Notes: a model not told the origin generated them from the sequence alone. A stretch of 64,000 nucleotides of DNA from an uncultured Flavobacteriaceae bacterium (GCA_905182295.1 CAJJAZ010000005.1:62001-126000); one strand, 5' to 3'. Positions 9,187 through 18,474 are shown, numbered from the stretch's first letter. Made by a program: numbers and translations.

Positions 9187-10473
9187 ATGTCTCAACCGAA
9201 ATTTAAAATTGGTGTTATAGGTTTAGGCTATGTAGGCCTCCCCTTAGCTACTCTTATGGCAGAAAAGTTTTCTGTGGTAGGTTTTGACTTAAATGAGCAG
9301 CGAGTGTCACAAATCAGGGCGTTTTCAGATCCCACTTTTGAGGTATCTCAAGCAAGCCTAAAACGTGTTGTAAAAACAAATGACAGCGAAGACAACGGAC
9401 TTTTCTGCTCCACTGAACCGAGCTGTTTAGAAACAGTTAATTTTTATATTGTTTGTGTTCCTACACCAGTCACCAATGACAATAAACCAGATTTTAGCTT
9501 GCTAGAAAAAGCTTCAGCAGGCCTAGGATCCTATCTTAAAAAAGGAAACTATGTGGTGTATGAATCTACCGTTTACCCCGGAGCCACTGAAGGAATCTGC
9601 TTACCTATATTAGAAAAGCACAGCGGTTTAAAAGGCAAAGAAGATTTTTATTTAGGCTATTCTCCAGAAAGAATTAACCCTGGAGATAAGGACAGAAAAC
9701 TAAAAGATATTCTTAAAATTACCTCAGGCTGTAGTCCAGCGTCTGCAGCCGTCATTAATCAGGTGTATGCCACAGTCATTGAGGCAGGCACCTACCTAGC
9801 CCCAAGTATTGCGGTAGCAGAGGCGGCTAAAGTCATTGAGAATGCCCAAAGAGATCTCAATATTGCCTTTGTAAACGAATTGGCCATGGTTTTTAGTAAA
9901 ATGGGATTAAACACCCATGAGGTCCTCAAAGCCGCAGCCACTAAATGGAATTTTATGCCGTTTAGCCCAGGTTTAGTGGGTGGACATTGTATAGGGGTAG
10001 ATCCATATTACTTAGCCGCTAAGGCAAAACTAGTGGGCCATGATCCCAAAGTAATCTTAGCCGGCAGAAAACTCAATAATGAAATGGGTGCCTTTGTAGC
10101 CCATCAGGTCCTACAAATGCTGGCACTAAAAAAAATAGGAATGTCCGGCACCGAAGTGCTATTGGTGGGTTTTTCCTTTAAAGAGAATTGTCCAGATGTC
10201 AGAAATACAGGCGTGATGAGTGTTTACCATGCGTTAGATTCCTTTGGAGCTCAAATAAGTGTCTTTGACCCCGTAGCAGACAAAGAAGCTGCTTTAAACA
10301 GTTATGGCATTTCACTGATCAAAAAACCAAAAAAATTAGGCTACCAAGCCATTGTATTGTGTGTGCCCCACAAAACGCTTATAGACATTGATTGGCGTAT
10401 TTACAACACAAATAAGGGGGTTATTTATAAAGTAAAGGAAGCCTTTAGCACAAGATCAGACGGTCAATTATAA
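9187..10473 (+). CDS. Nucleotide-sugar dehydrogenase (UDP-N-acetylhexosamine 6-dehydrogenase type)
   Basis: 428-aa member of the UDP-glucose/GDP-mannose dehydrogenase family, closer in its motifs to the WbpO/TviB group than to Ugd. The Rossmann motif is GLGYVGLPLA (residues 12-21). The catalytic cysteine is Cys268 in VGGHCIGVDPYY, the form typical of UDP-GalNAc/UDP-GlcNAc dehydrogenases, and the C-terminal domain has GFSFKENCPDVRNT. It would form a UDP-N-acetylhexosaminuronate for surface polysaccharide. It starts 12 bases after ugd and is certainly in the same transcript. No glycosyltransferases follow. Exact substrate is inferred, not proven. Confidence 0.88.
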   Translation: MSQPKFKIGVIGLGYVGLPLATLMAEKFSVVGFDLNEQRVSQIRAFSDPTFEVSQASLKRVVKTNDSEDNGLFCSTEPSCLETVNFYIVCVPTPVTNDNKPDFSLLEKASAGLGSYLKKGNYVVYESTVYPGATEGICLPILEKHSGLKGKEDFYLGYSPERINPGDKDRKLKDILKITSGCSPASAAVINQVYATVIEAGTYLAPSIAVAEAAKVIENAQRDLNIAFVNELAMVFSKMGLNTHEVLKAAATKWNFMPFSPGLVGGHCIGVDPYYLAAKAKLVGHDPKVILAGRKLNNEMGAFVAHQVLQMLALKKIGMSGTEVLLVGFSFKENCPDVRNTGVMSVYHALDSFGAQISVFDPVADKEAALNSYGISLIKKPKKLGYQAIVLCVPHKTLIDIDWRIYNTNKGVIYKVKEAFSTRSDGQL

Positions 10474-10496
10474 GCCATGAGTCCCTTTATGCCGTA

Positions 10497-11639
10497 TTAG
10501 CTAGACAAGGTTTTTCTAGAAGCAAAGGCCTTTTCATAGACCGCTTCATATAAAGGTAAAATATTGGTAATGTCGAACTTCTGAGCTGCTAGAACAGCGC
10601 GTTTTTTAAACTGCTCCAAGACCTCAGGATCTTGTAGAATAGCCAGCGCATTGTCTGCCATTTCATTTACCGCGCCTACAGGACTCAAGAAACCGGTCTC
10701 TCCATGAATATTCACTTCTGGAATACCTCCTGTATTGCTAGAAATTACAGGGACCTCATTGACCATTGCCTCCAAGGCTGCCAAACCAAAACTCTCTGAC
10801 TCAGAAGGCAATAAAAAGAGGTCTGAAAAACATAAAACACGATCAATTTCATTGCTATTTCCTAAAAATAATACCTTATCGGTTATTCCAAGGGTTTCGC
10901 ATTGAATTTCTGCTTTTTCACGCTCAGGACCCTCTCCTACCATCACGAGTTTGGCTGGAATACGTTCTTGAATTTTATAAAATACAGACACTACATCTTC
11001 AATGCGTTTTACCTTTCTAAAATTAGAGATGTGCGTTACTATTCGCTCGTAGTCTTGTGCCATTAAGGAGCGCTGACAATCCGTATAGTCTTGGGCGTAC
11101 TTCTTAGTATCTATAAAATTGGGAATGACCTCAATCTCATTTTTAATATCAAAAAGTTCCAGGGTGTCTTTCTTTAAACTATCAGATACAGCAGTCACCA
11201 CATCAGATTCATTAATACTAAAAGTAACCGCTGGCTTATAAAATGGATGCTTTCCAACTAGCGTAATATCTGTACCATGAAGGGTGGTGATCATTGGAAC
11301 ATAAATACCTTCTTTTGCTAGCATTTGCTTGGCCATATACCCTGCATAAGCATGCGGAATGGCATAATGCACATGAAGCACTTCTATACCGTACATTTTC
11401 ACTGTGTCTACCAATTTACTAGACAGCGCCAATTCATAGGGTTGGTAATGAAACAGGGCGTATTCAGGCACATGTACTTCGTGAAAATGAATGTTTGCAT
11501 TTAATAATTCCAGCCGAACTGGCTGTTTATAAGTCACAAAATGAATTTCGTGCCCTCTATTGGCTAGGGCTATACCTAATTCAGTAGCAACAACACCGCT
11601 CCCACCAAAAGTGGGGTAACATACAATGGCAATTTTCAT
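10497..11639 (-). CDS. bshA: N-acetyl-alpha-D-glucosaminyl L-malate synthase
   Basis: GT-B fold glycosyltransferase of family GT4 (380 aa) that transfers GlcNAc from UDP-GlcNAc to L-malate, the first step of bacillithiol synthesis. The start MKIAIVCYPTFGGSGVVATELG is characteristic of BshA, and the EX7E donor-binding motif appears as ESESFGLAALEAM. Bacillithiol is the low-molecular-weight thiol of many Bacteroidetes. The gene begins 6 bases after the GH3 gene stops, so the two are likely co-transcribed. Its 3' end converges on the nucleotide-sugar cluster with a 23-base gap. Confidence 0.93.
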   Translation of the reverse strand: MKIAIVCYPTFGGSGVVATELGIALANRGHEIHFVTYKQPVRLELLNANIHFHEVHVPEYALFHYQPYELALSSKLVDTVKMYGIEVLHVHYAIPHAYAGYMAKQMLAKEGIYVPMITTLHGTDITLVGKHPFYKPAVTFSINESDVVTAVSDSLKKDTLELFDIKNEIEVIPNFIDTKKYAQDYTDCQRSLMAQDYERIVTHISNFRKVKRIEDVVSVFYKIQERIPAKLVMVGEGPEREKAEIQCETLGITDKVLFLGNSNEIDRVLCFSDLFLLPSESESFGLAALEAMVNEVPVISSNTGGIPEVNIHGETGFLSPVGAVNEMADNALAILQDPEVLEQFKKRAVLAAQKFDITNILPLYEAVYEKAFASRKTLSS

Positions 11640-11645
11640 AGTCTA

Positions 11646-13316
11646 TTATTTAATTCCTTTCAGGGAAACAGGCAATACGCCTTTGCCCAACTTTTGTCCA
11701 TAAAGGACTTGAGCGGCGTATTGCTGCATTTGAAAAGCATTCTGGTACCCAAAAAATAGGTGGGGAATTTCTTCAATAAAAGGAATGTCTAATACGGCGT
11801 AAGGCTTTGTGAAAACAGCCAATATAGTGGTGTTAGACAATGCGTTAATTTCTTTTAAAAGAGACACTTCTTCTAAAGTCAAACGATGTGCTTTATAAGC
11901 GGTTTCCATAGATCTATGGTGGCCTACCACCACATAATCAAATGCCTGTAAGGCTTGAACTCCATTTTTTAAATCAGACACTGCAACCACCTGAGTCCCA
12001 TAGGACTGAAGGGCTTCACTAAACACTGCAGGAGAGGCCTCCCCAAAGGCAACAAACGCCACTTTATCTTGGGGTTTTAAAGAAATGGCTTTGCCCTGTT
12101 TATGATGAATAAAGGTAGCTGCTTGTGCATAGGCATGGTCTATGGTTTGTTGATACACAGGAAGGTTCAAATTCTCCGTAAGTCCATCTAGGGAAACTGG
12201 GCTATAGTCATTTAAGCCAAGATCATATTTTGCCCCTAGGATTTTTTTCACAGAATGTGCCAACCTAGTCTCTGTAAACATCCCTTTTTTTAGTGCATCT
12301 GACAAATGCGTAATTGACAGTCCCAAATCATTAGGAATCACTAGTACGTCATTTCCAGCCAATAAAGCTTTTAAAGACACATCTCCATCAGGAGAAAAAT
12401 TAGAGGCCCCTTTCATATTTAGGGCATCTGTAAAAATGAGTCCATTAAATTTTAAATCTTCCTGAAGCAATCCAGTAACTACTTTTTCTGAAAGCGACAC
12501 CGGCAAACCAGGAACCCCAGTAAGAACAGGTACATCTAAATGTGCTACCATAACTCCTTGAATGCCTTGCAATAAGGCTGTTTTATATGGGTATAGTTCT
12601 ATACTGTCCAATCGTTCTTTTGTAAAAGGCAATACTGGTAAAGCCTTATGAGAGTCTACAGAAGTATCTCCATGGCCTGGAAAATGCTTGGCACAAGTAA
12701 AAACACCCGCTTCATTCATTCCTTGGCTTAGGGCCAAAGCCCTAGCCGATACCTTTCTCACATCAGATCCAAATGACCTATTGCCAATAATTGGATTGTT
12801 TGGATTGATGTTCACATCTGCCACCGGGGAAAAATTCATATGAACCCCAAGTCGCTTGGCCTGCATACCCATATGGCGACCAATAGTTCTAAGGAGATTT
12901 AAGTCCTGAATAGCCCCTAAAGTCATATTCCAGGGATACTGCGGCACAGAATCCAATCTCATGGCTACCCCCCACTCTGCATCCATAGAGATCATAAGTG
13001 GCAAGGTACTCAGTGATTGGTAAAGATTGGTTAATTGGGCTTGTTTATAAGGCGTTCCCAAAGAGAATATAACGCCTCCCGGCTGATGCCTTTTTAATTC
13101 CTCCTCAAAAAGCTTTAATTCCTTCTCTGATGCTTTGCTCTGAATCATTACTACAAAGAGCTGTCCAATTTTCTGAGCATCCGAAAGAGATTGATACGTA
13201 CTATCTATCCATTGTTGTCTCGCCTTATTCACAGGAACTGCCTGTGAATAACTGGTATAAACAGCTAAAAATACCCATAAAAAGAGGGCGTAATGCAAAC
13301 GAGATTTCAGATACAT
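11646..13316 (-). CDS. Glycoside hydrolase family 3, beta-N-acetylhexosaminidase type
   Basis: 556-aa GH3 enzyme exported by an N-terminal signal (hydrophobic stretch LHYALFLWVFLAVYTSYS). The NagZ signature KHFPGHGDT...DSH, carrying the catalytic His-Asp dyad, is intact, and the nucleophile Asp is in GLIFTDALNMKGA. Such enzymes release N-acetylglucosamine from muropeptides or chitin-like glycans. Many Bacteroidetes homologues are about 1000 aa with a fused beta-lactamase-type domain. This one ends after a short GH3 C-terminal domain. Its place in an envelope operon with an amidase upstream and bshA downstream supports a role in peptidoglycan recycling outside the cytoplasm. Confidence 0.9.
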   Translation of the reverse strand: MYLKSRLHYALFLWVFLAVYTSYSQAVPVNKARQQWIDSTYQSLSDAQKIGQLFVVMIQSKASEKELKLFEEELKRHQPGGVIFSLGTPYKQAQLTNLYQSLSTLPLMISMDAEWGVAMRLDSVPQYPWNMTLGAIQDLNLLRTIGRHMGMQAKRLGVHMNFSPVADVNINPNNPIIGNRSFGSDVRKVSARALALSQGMNEAGVFTCAKHFPGHGDTSVDSHKALPVLPFTKERLDSIELYPYKTALLQGIQGVMVAHLDVPVLTGVPGLPVSLSEKVVTGLLQEDLKFNGLIFTDALNMKGASNFSPDGDVSLKALLAGNDVLVIPNDLGLSITHLSDALKKGMFTETRLAHSVKKILGAKYDLGLNDYSPVSLDGLTENLNLPVYQQTIDHAYAQAATFIHHKQGKAISLKPQDKVAFVAFGEASPAVFSEALQSYGTQVVAVSDLKNGVQALQAFDYVVVGHHRSMETAYKAHRLTLEEVSLLKEINALSNTTILAVFTKPYAVLDIPFIEEIPHLFFGYQNAFQMQQYAAQVLYGQKLGKGVLPVSLKGIK

Positions 13317-13367
13317 AGGCGGTATATTTTCGTGATTTGTTTAATTCATGAATTATTTAATGGGTCG

Positions 13368-13853
13368 TTATTTCATGAATTGACCGTGCCAACTTTCGCT
13401 TGCCGGTACTTCCCAATAGTTTTCATATTCTGCTTTGGTGGTCACCAAATTATTAAAAACTACCGTATTTCCTGTTACGGAGCGATCTTTGGCCATTTTT
13501 TTAAAATCTATCAGGGCTTTGTGTGCCACATGTGGCCCCTGTTTGTAAGTCACATTCATCTTATCCAAAAGATCCACACTGTATTGGGCTTCCAAACTTT
13601 GAATAAAACGCACTGAACTGTCAATGGAGCAGCCGGATGCGCTGCCTTGCTGCGCATCTAATCCAAAGATTATAAAGCGGTTATAAGGGATGTCTACCCC
13701 AGCGTGTAAATCATTCCCATGGGCCGTCCATCCAGATAAAAAAGAATCACAAGCCGCTTTAACGGCTGCCGCTTCCTCATTGGTGAAAGGTCTATTGCTT
13801 TGGTAAATCCAGATTTTAGCGTCTTCTGGTAATTCTGAAAAAGGGACTAACAT
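13368..13853 (-). CDS. Conserved hypothetical protein of Flavobacteria
   Basis: 161-aa soluble protein without signal peptide or membrane helix. From memory, proteins of this type (start MLVPF..LP....IWIYQ.NR.F) are common in Flavobacteria and are often labelled ABC transporter ATPase. I see no Walker A, Walker B or signature motif, so that name is unsupported. The sequence mentions a possible cysteine (SASGCSIDSS) in the middle and conserved Trp residues near both ends. It lies between Fe-S oxidoreductase and GH3 genes on the same strand. Function unknown. Confidence 0.75.
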   Translation of the reverse strand: MLVPFSELPEDAKIWIYQSNRPFTNEEAAAVKAACDSFLSGWTAHGNDLHAGVDIPYNRFIIFGLDAQQGSASGCSIDSSVRFIQSLEAQYSVDLLDKMNVTYKQGPHVAHKALIDFKKMAKDRSVTGNTVVFNNLVTTKAEYENYWEVPASESWHGQFMK

Positions 13854-13987
13854 AAAATATTTAATAATTTAAAAGTGACTTATGTGGCTTTAATTCTGAT
13901 TGTTTACTAAGTAATTCGTTCACTGCTTATTGGAGCATTTATAGCACTCATAAGTAGCCAAATTAACTGAGTTAAAGTGAGTAATTA

Positions 13988-14782
13988 TTACAAATCTCCA
14001 GCCTGTGCAATAAGCTCTGCAATATCCATGACCGCTACACTACTTTCTTTTTCTTTGTTTTTCACTCCGTCAGTCATCATGGTGTTACAAAAAGGACAGG
14101 CTGCAGCGACAATATCTGGCTGTGTTTCTAGGGCTTCTTCTGTTCTGGCAATATTAATTTCCTTGTTTCCAGGTTCTGCATCCTTAAACATCTGAGCACC
14201 TCCAGCCCCACAACACAAACCTTTTTGCTTGCAGTTTTTCATTTCTACCAGTTGGGCATCTAATTTTTTAATCAATTCCCTTGGCGCCTCGTACACCCCA
14301 TTGGCCCTTCCTAAATAGCAAGGATCATGAAAAGTAATTTTCTTCCCTTTAAAAACGCCTCCTTCAAGACTTAATCTATTTTGATCCAAAAGATCTTTAA
14401 GCAATTGGGTATGGTGCACCACTTCATAGTTACCCCCCAATGCAGGGTATTCATTTTTTAAGGTATTAAAGCAATGTGGGCAAGCCGTTACTACTTTTTT
14501 AACCCCATAAGAATTCAAGGTAGCAATATTAGTGGCTGCCTGCATCTGAAATAAAAATTCATTTCCAGCCCTTTTAGCAGGATCTCCCGAACAAGTTTCT
14601 TCTGCGCCAAGTACCGCAAAAGATACCCCTGCGTTGTGAAGAATCTTTACAAATGCTTTGGTGATCTTTTTAGCCCGCTCGTCAAAACTTCCAGCGCAAC
14701 CCACCCAAAATAATATTTCTGCTTCTTTCCCAGCAGCTGCCATAGCAGCTAAAGTGGAAACTTCTATTCTATTTTCAGACAT
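13988..14782 (-). CDS. Fe-S oxidoreductase subunit with two CCG domains (HdrB/GlpC-like)
   Basis: 264-aa cytoplasmic protein with two cysteine-rich CCG domains: the first has FWVGCAG...EETCSGDPAKRAGN and a CPHCFNTLKNEYP stretch, the second HDPCYLGRANGVYEAPR...GLCCGAGGAQMF and CPFCNTMMTDG. Such domains bind a non-cubane 4Fe-4S cluster in heterodisulfide reductase and related LutA/GlpC/GlcF proteins. The ATG at 14782 (MSENRIEV) is chosen because it lies 4 bases after the partner gene stops; an upstream ATG at 14854 would overlap that gene by 68 bases. It probably forms a complex with the membrane Fe-S subunit encoded just upstream. Electron donor and acceptor are unknown. Confidence 0.88.
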   Translation of the reverse strand: MSENRIEVSTLAAMAAAGKEAEILFWVGCAGSFDERAKKITKAFVKILHNAGVSFAVLGAEETCSGDPAKRAGNEFLFQMQAATNIATLNSYGVKKVVTACPHCFNTLKNEYPALGGNYEVVHHTQLLKDLLDQNRLSLEGGVFKGKKITFHDPCYLGRANGVYEAPRELIKKLDAQLVEMKNCKQKGLCCGAGGAQMFKDAEPGNKEINIARTEEALETQPDIVAAACPFCNTMMTDGVKNKEKESSVAVMDIAELIAQAGDL

Positions 14783-14786
14783 AGCT

Positions 14787-16112
14787 TTATTTTTCTTGGG
14801 CCCATAAGAGCCTATCTTGTTGGTTGTAAGGCCATGGAGCCCCGTTGTTTTCAATATTGCCCATCATATTATTTAATGCTTGTGGGGCAGCGGATTGTTC
14901 CATGACTAAGTACTGACGCATCTCCATAATAATAGACAGCGGATCTATACTTACAGGGCAAGCTTCTACACAGGCATTACATGAGGTACAAGCCCACAAT
15001 TCCTCTGCAGAGATATAATCCCCTAACAATTGTTTTCCATCTGGAACAAATACACCTTTATTTTTCTTGGTGTTTTTCCCTATTTCCTCTAAACGGTCTC
15101 TGGTATCCATCATCACCTTTCTTGGAGATAGCTTTTTCCCTGTCTGATTGGCCGGGCACATATCGGTACACCTGCCGCATTCGGTACAGGTATAGGCGTT
15201 GAGTAATTGGATCTGATTGAGGTCTTGAACATCTGCGGCTCCAAAACGCTCTGGTAAGGGGGCATCGGCCGCAGGCGCAGCAAAAGGATCTGCATTTGGG
15301 TCCATCATCATGGCTACTTCTTTGGCCACCGTTTCATTGTGGGCAAATTGCCCTTGAGGGGTGAGTCTTCCAAAATAAGTATTTGGAAAAGCCAATAAAA
15401 TATGAAGGTGTTTGGAGTAATATAAATAATTGAGGAAGAATAAAATACCGCAAATATGCAACCACCATGCACCTCTCTCAATAAGGATCAGGCTGGTCTC
15501 TGATAGTTGGTCAAACAAAGGGGCCAACAAACTACTTACAGGAAATGCACCTGCCTGAGTATAATGAGCTGCGTCCATGAGCTGCAATTGATAATCTGCA
15601 GCATTCATGGTTAAAAAGAGTCCCATGAGTACCCATTCGATATAGAGAATATAGTTGGCGTCGTTTTTGGGCCAAGCAGTCATTTCTGGTTTCCAAAAAC
15701 GACTTATTTTAAGTGCATTTCTCCTCAGCCAAAACACCCCTACCGCAAGAACAACCGCGGCAGCAAAAATTTCGAAAGTAGCTATGAGCACATTGTAAGT
15801 GGGACCTAGGAAAGAAAAAAGCCTGTGGGTGCCTAGCAGACCATCCAAAACAATCTCTAGCACTTCTATATTAATAATGACAAAGCCTAAGTACACGACT
15901 AGGTGCAACAATCCAGAAATGGGTCGCTTGAACATTTTGCTTTGGCCAAAGGCTATATAGGCTACATTTTTTAAACGTTGCTTTCGGTCGCCCTTAACTG
16001 TGGGTTTTTTTCCAAGGGTAATATTAGCTATGAGCTGTCTTATATTTTGTACAAAGTATCCAATTCCAAGCACTAAAATTAAGGCAAAAACCACATTGGG
16101 AATGTACTGCAT
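14787..16112 (-). CDS. Membrane Fe-S protein with 4Fe-4S dicluster domain
   Basis: 441-aa protein. About residues 1-245 contain five hydrophobic helices (for example around residues 5-28, 60-85 and 90-120), resembling the gamma/HdrE-type membrane anchor that can bind haem. Residues about 300-390 hold two ferredoxin-type motifs, CTECGRCTDMCP and CTSCNACVEACP, sufficient for two 4Fe-4S clusters. Together with the CCG protein downstream it resembles DsrMK/HdrED-like modules that pass electrons between the quinone pool and a cytoplasmic substrate. It starts 3 bases after the MCE gene ends, so it is translationally close to it. The physiological reaction is not known. Confidence 0.88.
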   Translation of the reverse strand: MQYIPNVVFALILVLGIGYFVQNIRQLIANITLGKKPTVKGDRKQRLKNVAYIAFGQSKMFKRPISGLLHLVVYLGFVIINIEVLEIVLDGLLGTHRLFSFLGPTYNVLIATFEIFAAAVVLAVGVFWLRRNALKISRFWKPEMTAWPKNDANYILYIEWVLMGLFLTMNAADYQLQLMDAAHYTQAGAFPVSSLLAPLFDQLSETSLILIERGAWWLHICGILFFLNYLYYSKHLHILLAFPNTYFGRLTPQGQFAHNETVAKEVAMMMDPNADPFAAPAADAPLPERFGAADVQDLNQIQLLNAYTCTECGRCTDMCPANQTGKKLSPRKVMMDTRDRLEEIGKNTKKNKGVFVPDGKQLLGDYISAEELWACTSCNACVEACPVSIDPLSIIMEMRQYLVMEQSAAPQALNNMMGNIENNGAPWPYNQQDRLLWAQEK

Positions 16113-16115
16113 ATA

Positions 16116-17096
16116 TTAATTTTTAGGTATGATAGTGTCGCTTTGGTTCGCTGGATCATTTATTGGAAGGCGGTATTCTTTTTGCTTTTTGCCAAAAACA
16201 GACACATTGATGTACCGCTTTGGATTTAATCGAACATCCTGAAGTAAAAGAGACAACTCCTTAGAGGTCTGGGTCAGGTAATCATACATCTCGGTATCTT
16301 TGGTGAGTTTCCCTAAGCTCCCTTCCCCATTTTCAATACCAGCCAAAATAGTATTTAATTGGGCTGCTGTGTTAGATAAGTTTTTAAAGGTGTTGGTCAG
16401 TCCCATTTTTGAAATAGAATCTGTTACTAAAGCCAGGTTTTCTGTAAAACTATCTAAGTTTTGAATACTTCCCTCAATGGCACCTCTATTGAGCACCACA
16501 ATATCTGAAAGCACTTCAGTCGCTTTTTGGGTATTGGCTATGAGAACATTTAGGCTTTCTATACTCTGTTTAAGGTCTTTTTTGGTTCTTCCGTCTAATA
16601 TTGTGTTGATATTGACCAGTAGAGAATCTGCATTTTTAATCACATCTTCCACTTTGTTTTGTAAAGGACTCAGCTGCTGCTGTAACAATTCTGTCACACC
16701 TGGTTTAACAGAAGCTACTAAAGTGTCTCCAGCTTGGGCTGTGGGCCCTTGATCAAATGCAGGCAGTATTTGAATCCCTTTACCCCCTATGATACCGGTG
16801 TCGTATAATTCCGCTACAGCGTTTTTAGAAAAACTAAAACTATCGTCCACAGAAAAGGTGACCAATAAATCTCCAGAAGCATCTAAAAAGCCCACATCAT
16901 TTACTTTTCCTACATTAAAACCATTGATCGAAACCGCAGTTCCTGGCTGTAAACCACCCACATGATGGTACACCACATACAGTGTCTTATTGTTTTCAAA
17001 TAGCGGCGATGACTTTAAATAGCTATACCCCAACAAAAACAGTAGAATACCGCCTATACCAATTATTCCCGTCTTAATTTCTCTACTTATATTCAC
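16116..17096 (-). CDS. MlaD family (MCE domain) protein
   Basis: 326-aa protein with one N-terminal membrane helix (residues about 9-26, TGIIGIGGILLFLLGYSYL) and a single MCE domain at about 37-115 (VYHHVGGLQPGTAVSINGFNVGKV). The remainder is helical with coiled-coil character and probably extends across the periplasm. MCE proteins bind and move phospholipids or other lipids between inner and outer membranes. The partner ABC permease (MlaE) and ATPase (MlaF) are not in this window. The gene sits between an amidase and two Fe-S oxidoreductase genes on one strand. Confidence 0.88.
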   Translation of the reverse strand: MNISREIKTGIIGIGGILLFLLGYSYLKSSPLFENNKTLYVVYHHVGGLQPGTAVSINGFNVGKVNDVGFLDASGDLLVTFSVDDSFSFSKNAVAELYDTGIIGGKGIQILPAFDQGPTAQAGDTLVASVKPGVTELLQQQLSPLQNKVEDVIKNADSLLVNINTILDGRTKKDLKQSIESLNVLIANTQKATEVLSDIVVLNRGAIEGSIQNLDSFTENLALVTDSISKMGLTNTFKNLSNTAAQLNTILAGIENGEGSLGKLTKDTEMYDYLTQTSKELSLLLQDVRLNPKRYINVSVFGKKQKEYRLPINDPANQSDTIIPKN

Positions 17097-17153
17097 AATA
17101 TATCATCTTGTTTGTACACAAATTTACTAATAATAATCGCTTTGAGCTCCTGT

Positions 17154-18359
17154 TTAGTCCAAGCTTTCTAAGGCTTTTGTCAGGGAGATTTTTATTCCAT
17201 TTTGATAGGCGGCTACAAAGGCGTTTAAATATCCAGCATTCACAGCTTGAATAAGCCATTCTTTGGCCTGTTTATAGTCCGCGGTATTGCCATAAAAATA
17301 CCTATGTAAACTTCCCACAGGCTCTGTAGAAATGTCAGACAGGCCTTTAAAATTAGCCGCTATTAGGGGAATTTTTTTTGAGACCGCCATGAGCTGAATT
17401 TTAAAAACAATGTGACTATTTATTTTAACTGTTCCTTTTTGATTTATTACCAATGGGGTTCCCTGAGGTGATTTCTTGACTACTGGAGTAGCTAATTGGC
17501 TTGGAGTTTCATCGGCTTGATTTTGGACTACAGCCTGTTTTTCTACAGGGTTTTCTTTTACTGCATTTGACAAACCTTCTAATGTAACGGACTGAAGCCC
17601 ATTTTTATATTCTAACACTGCTTCTGCAATGGCGGCAGCCATTTCAGACTGTCCTTTCTTAGAGTTCAAATAAGCCCCTTCATTGGAATTGGTTAAAAAA
17701 CCAGTTTCTACCAAAACAGAAGGCATAAAAGTTTGGTGTAATACAATAAAACCAGCCTGTTTAACTTTTCTGTCGTTTCGCTTTAAACGATTGGCAAAAC
17801 GGTCTTGCATAGATTTAGCCAATTGAATGCTCTTGTCTAAAAATTCCTCTTGCATGATGGTAAAACCAATCACGGACTCTGGTGAATTAATGTCATATTG
17901 CGCATAGCGCTCTTCAAAATTCTCTTCTAAATAGATGGCTGAGTTTTCTTTTTTGGCCACAGCAAAATTCTGTTTATTGGCATGTAATCCCAAGACAAAA
18001 GTGCCTGCTCCAAAGGCATTAGAGGTATGAGAATCACAGTGAATGGAAATAAACACGTCTGCTTTTGCCTTATTGGCTATAGCGCCTCTTTGGGTCAATT
18101 CAACAAAATCATCGCTATCTCTGGTGTAAATGACTTTAATCTCCTGATGGGTAGACAATAAAGCACCCGCCTGCAAAGCTATTTTTAAGGCGATAATTTT
18201 TTCCATATACCCGTTTCCTAAATTACCAGGATCTTTTCCACCATGCCCTGCATCTAGTACTACTATAAAAGGTTTTACTGGGTCTGGATTAGCAAAAACC
18301 GATGCCGAAAATGCCATAAAAAATAACAAACACAAAAAAGAAGTAAATAAGATCTTCAT
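17154..18359 (-). CDS. N-acetylmuramoyl-L-alanine amidase with C-terminal SPOR-like domain
   Basis: Amidase_3 family zinc enzyme (401 aa from the ATG at 18359) that cleaves the amide between MurNAc and the stem peptide. A signal peptide is present (LFTSFLCLLFFMAFSASVFA). Zinc and catalytic motifs are VLDAGHGGKDPG, the Glu in GYMEKIIALKIA, SIHCDSH, and VETGFLTNSNEG. About residues 175-190 sit between catalytic segments, and a Pro/Gln-rich linker precedes a SPOR-like domain at about 315-400 that would target septal peptidoglycan. A longer frame to 18416 was rejected because a -7 box lies inside it at 18398-18405. Confidence 0.93.
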   Translation of the reverse strand: MKILFTSFLCLLFFMAFSASVFANPDPVKPFIVVLDAGHGGKDPGNLGNGYMEKIIALKIALQAGALLSTHQEIKVIYTRDSDDFVELTQRGAIANKAKADVFISIHCDSHTSNAFGAGTFVLGLHANKQNFAVAKKENSAIYLEENFEERYAQYDINSPESVIGFTIMQEEFLDKSIQLAKSMQDRFANRLKRNDRKVKQAGFIVLHQTFMPSVLVETGFLTNSNEGAYLNSKKGQSEMAAAIAEAVLEYKNGLQSVTLEGLSNAVKENPVEKQAVVQNQADETPSQLATPVVKKSPQGTPLVINQKGTVKINSHIVFKIQLMAVSKKIPLIAANFKGLSDISTEPVGSLHRYFYGNTADYKQAKEWLIQAVNAGYLNAFVAAYQNGIKISLTKALESLD

Positions 18360-18397
18360 ATAAAACAATAGGTTTTTAAACTCTAGGCATAAAAATA

Positions 18398-18405
18398 CAA
18401 AATTA
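18398..18405 (-). promoter_or_regulatory. Candidate -7 promoter box for the amidase operon
   Basis: Reads TAATTTTG on the minus strand, a match to TANNTTTG, placed about 39 bases before the amidase ATG. No clear -33 TTG was seen. It would drive the run amidase, MCE, Fe-S, Fe-S. Confidence 0.45.
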
Positions 18406-18466
18406 TAAGCTCTCACGGAAGCCTAAATATATTGTTAAGAGCAGAGATCAAAATAAAAAATATGCG

Positions 18467-18474
18467 TAAGTTTG
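18467..18474 (+). promoter_or_regulatory. Candidate -7 box overlapping the first LptD start codon
   Basis: TAAGTTTG matches TANNTTTG exactly, and its last three bases are the TTG that would be the first possible start codon of the LptD frame. If it is a true promoter, translation must start further down, for example at the in-frame TTG at 18520. No convincing -33 element was found. Confidence 0.35.

Noticed and set aside
13368-13853. The common database label ABC transporter ATPase for this gene
   Set aside because: No Walker A, Walker B or ABC signature is present and the protein is only 161 aa.
14783-14854. Upstream ATG at 14854 for the CCG Fe-S protein
   Set aside because: It would overlap the partner gene by 68 bases and add a non-family extension; the ATG at 14782 fits the operon spacing.
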